A stretch of 10,482 nt of DNA from Nitrososphaerota archaeon (GTDB lineage Archaea; Thermoproteota; Nitrososphaeria; Nitrososphaerales; Nitrosopumilaceae). Both the position numbers and the translations under genes were made by a program. Where the stretch lies: the NCBI GenBank assembly GCA_028867395.1, contig JAGWGO010000031.1:1-10482 (forward strand). The letters are read 5' to 3'. Below the pieces are notes generated by a model. The model was not told the DNA's origin. It worked only from the letters and a program-made list of their open reading frames with translations, and ran no database searches. Each line of letters starts with the position of its first letter. Positions within the stretch are counted from its first letter, which is position 1. Of the stretch, positions 5,929 through 10,482 are shown one piece after another.

Positions 5929-7325
5929 CTGTACTTGTAGTGGCTCTCAAATATGTCAGCTTCACGGTATCTTGTCTCTTCCACCTCAAGTATTGCCTTG
6001 AGCTGTTCGTCTGTTTTTATCGTAAGGTCTCTACCAAGCCATTTTGATTCTATGAGATAACTTATCCAGGCTCGAATCTGGTACGACATCTTTCTTGACA
6101 GCGGTTCTAGAAATCCTTCTACAATGATCTTTTGCGCTTCTGATTTGCTCAGGCATCGGGTTGCAAGATAGAATAATTGTTCTTCATCCATCTGGGCAAC
6201 AGAGGCAGAGTGTGTTGCCTTGACATCATTTGTTAAAATCTCAAGTCCTGGGATGGAATCAGATTTTGCTCCTTTGTCAAGCAAGATAGAGTGGCCTGCA
6301 AGATACGATTCAGAGTGGGCAGCGCCTTTTTCAATTCGAATCATTCCCTTAAACAGTGACTTTGCTGTGTCTTTGAGAACCGATTTTTCAAGTACTCTAC
6401 CAATTGTAGAAGGTGCGTTGTGTATCAAGTTCGAGGCAAGATCAAATGACTGGTTCTTGTTTCCAAACACTACTTCTGTGTCATGTGCTGTTGCGCCTGT
6501 TCCATTTAGGTAATTATCAACTTTGTATCGTGAGAGATGTGAACCGAACAGTCCAAGATACCAATTCATCCTTGCATCCTGTGAAATGTTTGCAGATCTA
6601 GACGAAAAGTTTACTGCGTTTTCATCCATGGCTTGAAGCGTCACAAGTTCAAGATTGCTGTTTGGTTTAACTGTAGTATCAAGTACTTCAAAGTAGGCCT
6701 GCTGTTTTGCAGACGCTGGTGCGTAGATCTCTTGCACAATCGAGGCGTGGCTGTTTTCTTCGCAGATTACAATGTTTCGTGATATTGTAGAGGTCTGGTC
6801 AAGTGCAAGTGACGAGATTAGATGTATTGGTTTTTCAAGTGAAACGTTTTTTGGAATATATATAACAATTCCAGAGTTGAAAAACGCATTGTTTAGTGCA
6901 ACATACTTGTCTCGGTTTGCATCAATTTTTTCAAACACTTGTTTTATCTTTTCCTCGTGTTCCTTTATCGCATCATATATGGAATAGATGGCTACCCCTT
7001 TCGATTTGAGTTCGTTTGGCAAGTTTATCTTTGAGATGTTTGTCCCTATCTGAATTATGCTTGGGTTGTCGGATATTTCAGACAGTCGGTCTTTTACAAA
7101 ATCAGGCAGTGTAGTGTCCGAGCTTAGAGAAAATGTCACCTGCGACGAATCCATTCTGTTGGCATCTGTGTACTTGTTGTAAAGTGGAGATACCTCGGCT
7201 GGAAGTTTTTCATAAATTGAAAACGAATTTTTCCTGTACTCTTTTAGCCATGCTGGGTCGTTGTTGGCCTCAGAGATCTCATCTAAATGGTTTGCACCAA
7301 GCTTTGACAAGATGAAAGAAGACAT
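5925..7325 (-). CDS. sufD: Fe-S assembly protein SufD
   Basis: Partner of SufB in the SufBCD scaffold, forming the beta-helix core on which the cluster is built. The 466-residue product starts with ATG at 7325, 25 bp after the sufB stop. Helical N-terminal region (about 1-145), then a beta-helix core with IYIPKNVSLEKPIHL (155-169), a SufD-type counterpart of SufB's YVPKGVKVDLP. The C-terminal signature includes ESYLAGHSILLDKGAKSD (339-356), IPGLEI (358-363), NDVKATHSASVAQMD (366-380) with H372 matching the functionally important SufD histidine, and QLFYLATR (383-390). It lacks the cysteine that SufB carries, which marks it as the D paralogue. About 30 charged residues follow the usual C-terminal helices. 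Its stop overlaps the Rieske start by 4 nt. Confidence 0.92.
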   Translation of the reverse strand: MSSFILSKLGANHLDEISEANNDPAWLKEYRKNSFSIYEKLPAEVSPLYNKYTDANRMDSSQVTFSLSSDTTLPDFVKDRLSEISDNPSIIQIGTNISKINLPNELKSKGVAIYSIYDAIKEHEEKIKQVFEKIDANRDKYVALNNAFFNSGIVIYIPKNVSLEKPIHLISSLALDQTSTISRNIVICEENSHASIVQEIYAPASAKQQAYFEVLDTTVKPNSNLELVTLQAMDENAVNFSSRSANISQDARMNWYLGLFGSHLSRYKVDNYLNGTGATAHDTEVVFGNKNQSFDLASNLIHNAPSTIGRVLEKSVLKDTAKSLFKGMIRIEKGAAHSESYLAGHSILLDKGAKSDSIPGLEILTNDVKATHSASVAQMDEEQLFYLATRCLSKSEAQKIIVEGFLEPLSRKMSYQIRAWISYLIESKWLGRDLTIKTDEQLKAILEVEETRYREADIFESHYKYR

Positions 7326-7344
7326 GTCTATCTAATGTGTTGCT

Positions 7345-7360
7345 AGTCGGCTAGCCGACT
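7345..7360. repeat. 16-bp perfect palindrome across the sufB stop codon
   Basis: AGTCGGCTAGCCGACT is its own reverse complement and includes the sufB TAG (7353-7351). In RNA it can form a 6-bp GC-rich stem with a CUAG loop, immediately before the sufD start. It may act as a processing or stability element, an attenuator between sufB and sufD, or a protein site; chance is also possible. Confidence 0.6.
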
Positions 7361-8760
7361 GAGCCATCCATTTCTAGTTTGATTAGTCTATTGAGTTCCA
7401 CTGCATACTCCATTGGGAGTTCTTTGGTAAATGGCTCAATGAATCCATTTACGATTAGAGTTAGCGCTTCTTCTTCGGTAAAGCCTCTTGTCATAAGATA
7501 GAATATTTGTTCGTCTCCTATCTTTCCCACAGTTGCCTCATGGGTAATTGTTGCGTCTTCTTGATTTATCTCCATGTAAGGATAGGTGTCTGTCTTTGAA
7601 GTATCATCAAGCAATAGCGCATCACACCTTACTGATGCCTTGACATTTGTTGCACCTTTAGCAACGTGCAGTAATCCTCGATATGTGGTTCTACCGTTAC
7701 TCTTGCTTACAGATTTTGATGTGATTCTAGACGTTGTGTTTGGAGCAAGGTGAACCATCTTTGCACCTGTGTCTTGGTGTTGGTTTTTTCCTGCAAAGGC
7801 AATTGAGAGTGTCTCGCCATGTGCTCGTTGTCCCAGCAAATAAACTCCTGGATATTTCATTGTGACGCGGCTTCCAATGTTGCCGTCAATCCATTCAACT
7901 CTAGCGCCCTCATATGCATAGGCTCTCTTTGTTACCAGATTGTAAACATCATTGCTCCAGTTTTGAATTGTGGTATATCGCAGTTTGGCATTTTTCATTG
8001 CAATCAATTCTACAACTGCAGAGTGCAACGACTCGGATGAATATACAGGAGCAGTGCAACCTTCTATGTAATGAACCTCAGCACCCTCATCTGCAATTAT
8101 CAGTGTCCTTTCAAACTGTCCAATATTTTCTTTGTTGATTCTAAAGTATGCTTGCAGTGGAAGGTCTACCTTCACTCCCTTTGGTACATAGATAAATGAT
8201 CCACCACTCCACGCAGCGCTGTTTAGTGCTGCAAATTTGTTATCTTCTGGAGGTATTACCTTACCAAAAAATTTCTTAAAAATTTCTGGTTGTTCTTTTA
8301 GAGCAGTATCAGTGTCAAGGAAAAGCACTCCTTGTTTTGCCAAGTCTTCTCTTAGGCTATGATAGACAACTTCTGATTCATATTGTGCGCCAACGCCTGC
8401 TAGAAATTTCTTCTCGGCCTCTGGGATTCCAAGCTTGTCAAATGTGGCCTTTACTTCGGCCGGAACACTATCCCAGTCCTTTTCTGTTTTCTCAGAAGCT
8501 TTGGCGTAATAGTAGATATTGTTAAAGTCAATTGTTGAGAGATCTGCTCCCCAATTCGGCATTGATTTTTTCATGAAGATCTCGTAGGAACGGAGCCTAA
8601 AGTCTAGCATCCATTTTGGCTCATCTTTTAGTCTGCTAATTTCTTCAATTACTTCCTTTGAGAGACCCTTCTTGCTTGTATAAACATACATCTCAGTCGA
8701 GTCTTTGAAATCATATTTACTATAATCCATATTGAGGTTCTCAGTTGTCATGATATTCAT
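7351..8760 (-). CDS. sufB: Fe-S assembly protein SufB
   Basis: Core scaffold subunit of the SUF machinery. The 469-residue product contains YVPKGVKVDLPLQAYFRI (191-208), EVHYIEGCTAP (228-238, C235), KNQHQDTGAKMVHLAPNT (325-342), VRCDALLL with C379 matching the cysteine that receives sulfur in E. coli SufB, ITHEATVGKIGDEQIFYL (405-422) and a typical MDGSVG end. Length matches the family. The longest start is ATG 8760. ATG 8751 (residue 4) is a serious alternative, because a TATA box centred near 8777 would put transcription start at about 8751, giving a leaderless mRNA. First gene of the SUF cluster, followed by sufD after 25 bp containing a palindrome. SufC, the expected ATPase partner, is not in the window. 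Confidence 0.95.
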   Translation of the reverse strand: MNIMTTENLNMDYSKYDFKDSTEMYVYTSKKGLSKEVIEEISRLKDEPKWMLDFRLRSYEIFMKKSMPNWGADLSTIDFNNIYYYAKASEKTEKDWDSVPAEVKATFDKLGIPEAEKKFLAGVGAQYESEVVYHSLREDLAKQGVLFLDTDTALKEQPEIFKKFFGKVIPPEDNKFAALNSAAWSGGSFIYVPKGVKVDLPLQAYFRINKENIGQFERTLIIADEGAEVHYIEGCTAPVYSSESLHSAVVELIAMKNAKLRYTTIQNWSNDVYNLVTKRAYAYEGARVEWIDGNIGSRVTMKYPGVYLLGQRAHGETLSIAFAGKNQHQDTGAKMVHLAPNTTSRITSKSVSKSNGRTTYRGLLHVAKGATNVKASVRCDALLLDDTSKTDTYPYMEINQEDATITHEATVGKIGDEQIFYLMTRGFTEEEALTLIVNGFIEPFTKELPMEYAVELNRLIKLEMDGSVG

Positions 8761-8772
8761 AACTCCGTTATG

Positions 8773-8783
8773 TTATAAAAAAG
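8773..8783 (-). promoter_or_regulatory. Candidate TATA box of the SUF operon
   Basis: The minus strand reads TTTTTTATAA, centred near 8777-8778. The distance to ATG 8751 is about 26 bp, the standard archaeal TATA-to-start distance. GGAG just before ATG 8760 is too close (2 nt) to serve that ATG, so leaderless initiation at 8751 is attractive. Confidence 0.5.
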
Positions 8784-8814
8784 TTACACACCACTTCATA
8801 CAGGTACAGCGGAG

Positions 8815-8888
8815 TAGGCCAAGCTAAATACGAGATAACAGGACAAAATGTAATTTCATCTAAATCAAATTCTCTTAGGTCAAGCTAA
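8815..8888. repeat. Direct repeat pair upstream of sufB
   Basis: TAGGCCAAGCTAA (8815-8827) and TAGGTCAAGCTAA (8876-8888) match at 12 of 13 positions and start 61 bp apart, close to six helical turns. The second copy is flanked as TTAG...CTAA, giving weak dyad symmetry. They lie 30-110 bp upstream of the sufB promoter in a spacer with no gene, so they are candidate regulator sites for iron or redox control of the operon. Confidence 0.4.
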
Positions 8889-8920
8889 TAGTTTTAATTC
8901 CAAAGTTTTAGAATAGCATT

Positions 8921-8949
8921 TTAAAAATACAGAAATTTTTTCTAGAAAA
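8921..8949 (-). terminator. AT-rich palindrome and T tract after uroporphyrinogen-III synthase
   Basis: Just downstream of the hemD stop the minus strand has the 12-bp palindrome TTTTCTAGAAAA (8938-8949) followed by TTTCTGTATTTTTAAAA. U-rich tracts of this sort terminate archaeal transcripts and would separate the tetrapyrrole genes from the SUF operon. Confidence 0.35.
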
Positions 8950-8960
8950 CACTCAGTGGA

Positions 8961-9755
8961 TCAACAAAGACAGTTCTTGACCGTCTCCACTGCACCTGAA
9001 ACAGTGTGCACATCTGCAACTATAGGATTTATTGAAAATTTTTTCATCTCATCAGCAGTAAATGGACCTATTGCGACAACCTTGGTTTTTTCTAAGTTTT
9101 TCTTTAATGTTTTTTCGTCCGTATCTCCAAGCATTATATCAAAGAATGCTCTGACAGAAGACGCACTTGTAAATACAATACTATCTACCTTGTTTTCTGA
9201 AAATAGTTGTTTGAATTCCATCCATTGAGATAGATCGCTGTGTGATTTTACATCGTATAGATAGACTTCCTTTACTTTGAGGCCTATTTTTTCGAGGAGT
9301 TTAGCCAAAAATGGAGTTGATGCGCCACTTCGTGGTACAATCACTTTCTTTCCTTCTGCATTTAGACGAGTAAAGACCTCTCCGACCCCAACAGAAGAAA
9401 ATCTCTCTGGTACCTGGGCAACCCGTATCCCTTCTGCTTCAAGAGCCGCTTTGGTTTTTGGTCCTACTGCAATTACAGTAGTGTTTGCTACAGCTAGTTG
9501 AAGTTTTTCATATTTTGAGATCTTTTTGGCAGTGTCAAACAGCAGTTTTACTGCTTTTGAACTCATAAACACGGAAAAATCTGGGTCGTCTTCTTTTATG
9601 GCATTCAAAAATTCATCTACCATTCCATCTCCCTTGCTGACTAGTTCTATGGTTGGAAGCGATAGTGCCCGAGCCTTTTCGCTCGTAATTAGTCGGACAA
9701 ATTCTTCAGAATCTTCTTTTGACCTTGTTATTGCTATAACTTTGCCTTGAATCAT
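8961..9755 (-). CDS. hemD: Uroporphyrinogen-III synthase
   Basis: Cyclises hydroxymethylbilane to uroporphyrinogen III, the branch point to siroheme, cobalamin, F430 and heme. The family is poorly conserved, but this product has the expected two-domain layout: VIAITRS near the start, SVFMSSKAVKLLF (about 61-73), IAVGPKTKAALEAEGIRV (about 95-112), VIVPRS (about 138-143), VYLYDV (about 164-169), IVFTSASSVRAFF (about 193-205), VVAIGPFTADEMKK and HTVSGAVE near the C-terminus. The start is taken at ATG 9755 (264 aa), which overlaps the upstream stop as ATGA and has GGTGGAG just before it. GTG 9764, three codons earlier, is possible. The tight link to the methyltransferase gene strongly supports the assignment. 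Confidence 0.9.
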   Translation of the reverse strand: MIQGKVIAITRSKEDSEEFVRLITSEKARALSLPTIELVSKGDGMVDEFLNAIKEDDPDFSVFMSSKAVKLLFDTAKKISKYEKLQLAVANTTVIAVGPKTKAALEAEGIRVAQVPERFSSVGVGEVFTRLNAEGKKVIVPRSGASTPFLAKLLEKIGLKVKEVYLYDVKSHSDLSQWMEFKQLFSENKVDSIVFTSASSVRAFFDIMLGDTDEKTLKKNLEKTKVVAIGPFTADEMKKFSINPIVADVHTVSGAVETVKNCLC

Positions 9756-10482
9756 TTTCTCCACCCTATTTTCTCTGAGAGAGATACGACTTTACCTATT
9801 ATAATTATAGAGGGAGGCCTAACCTTTGCAGCTTTTACTTTTTTTGCAATGTTTATCAAGTTTCCTTTGATCATCCTCTGATCCGAAGTGGTTCCGTTCT
9901 GAATTACTGCAACGGGTGTCTTTTTGTCAAGTCCTCCGCTGATAAGATTTTTTGATATTATTTCAAGTCGTGAAAGTCCCATCATTATCACTATAGTATC
10001 TACTGATTTTGCAAGTTTTTTCCAGTTTACTGTTCCTTGTGTCTTTTTTGCATCCTCATGACCTGTGACAAATACTACAGAAGACGCATAATCCCTGTGG
10101 GTCAGAGGGATTCCAGAATATTCCGCAGAACCTATCCCAGAGGTTATGCCAGGAATTATCTCGTACTTGACATTGCGTTCCCTAAGATATTCGGCTTCTT
10201 CTCCTCCTCTTCCAAAGATGAATGGATCTCCTCCCTTTAGTCTAACAACATTTCCTTTTGTTTTTGCATATTGTACCATCAACTCGTTTGTTGTATCTTG
10301 ATGTTTGTAGTCGTCTCCTACATCTCTTCCAACATAGATTTTTTCTGCCCTTTTTGGTATCATACCAATTATTTTCTTACTTACCAATCTATCATAAAGT
10401 ACAACATCTGCAGATTTTATTGCCTCTACGGCTTTGAGCGTGATTAGTTTGGGATCCCCCGGACCTGCACCTACGATGAATA
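9752..10482 (-). CDS. cobA: Uroporphyrinogen-III C-methyltransferase, N-terminus cut by window edge
   Basis: S-adenosylmethionine-dependent enzyme that methylates uroporphyrinogen III at C2 and C7 to precorrin-2, the precursor of siroheme, cobalamin and the archaeal heme route. The visible 242 residues begin FIVGAGPGDPKLITLKA at the window edge, so only a few N-terminal residues should be missing. Motifs are VGAGPGD (glycine-rich loop), DVVLYDRLV, VRLKGGDPFIFGRGGEE (SAM/active-site loop), PGITSGIGSAEYSGIPLTHR, FVTGHE, VIMMG and VIQNGTTSDQR. It is a stand-alone methyltransferase with no fused dehydrogenase/chelatase domain as in CysG; the frame ends at TGA 9754-9752, inside the hemD start. The symbol cobA/sumT is a family-level label. 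Confidence 0.94.
   Translation of the reverse strand, partial: FIVGAGPGDPKLITLKAVEAIKSADVVLYDRLVSKKIIGMIPKRAEKIYVGRDVGDDYKHQDTTNELMVQYAKTKGNVVRLKGGDPFIFGRGGEEAEYLRERNVKYEIIPGITSGIGSAEYSGIPLTHRDYASSVVFVTGHEDAKKTQGTVNWKKLAKSVDTIVIMMGLSRLEIISKNLISGGLDKKTPVAVIQNGTTSDQRMIKGNLINIAKKVKAAKVRPPSIIIIGKVVSLSEKIGWRK

Overview
The window looks like chromosomal DNA from a thaumarchaeon (ammonia-oxidising archaeon, Nitrosopumilales-like). This rests on the archaeal-type phosphoglycerate kinase, the PAC2 protein, compact AT-rich intergenic DNA with TATA-like boxes placed for leaderless or short-leader transcripts, frequent non-ATG starts, and a SUF Fe-S cluster built around a SufB/SufD pair plus an IscU/SufU-type scaffold. 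Lineage is inferred from protein style only; no rRNA is present. I see no tRNA, rRNA, CRISPR array, insertion sequence or prophage gene.

Layout. Positions 1-1127 (minus) hold a PAC2-family protein running off the left edge, preceded by a coiled-coil protein with an extremely basic, histone-H1-like C-terminal tail. A 148-bp divergent spacer follows, then a small unrecognised plus-strand protein (1276-1599). Its 3' end overlaps a minus-strand PAP2-type membrane protein (1588-2247) whose third catalytic motif is degenerate. Divergent from that is phosphoglycerate kinase (2384-3592, plus), which overlaps tail-to-tail with the last gene of the SUF cluster.

The SUF cluster (8760 down to 3585, minus) reads sufB, sufD, Rieske-type ferredoxin, sufS, sufU, then a small winged-helix/zinc-ribbon protein. 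The genes are separated by 25 nt or less or overlap by 4 nt, so they are probably one transcript. SufS would supply sulfane sulfur, SufU would accept it or scaffold the cluster, and SufB/SufD would form the assembly platform. The ATPase SufC, normally part of the SufBCD complex, is not in the window. SufU is best read from a CTG start at 4365 that overlaps the sufS stop (CTGA). An annotation that accepts only ATG/GTG/TTG starts would cut off its first 43 residues, including the first ligand cysteine.

Upstream of sufB is a 200-bp spacer with a promoter candidate and a 13-nt near-identical repeat pair. Beyond it lies a tetrapyrrole pair (minus): uroporphyrinogen-III C-methyltransferase (cut by the right edge) and uroporphyrinogen-III synthase, joined by an ATGA overlap. 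These feed precorrin-2, the precursor of siroheme, cobalamin and archaeal heme. The right half of the window is therefore devoted to making Fe-S and tetrapyrrole cofactors.
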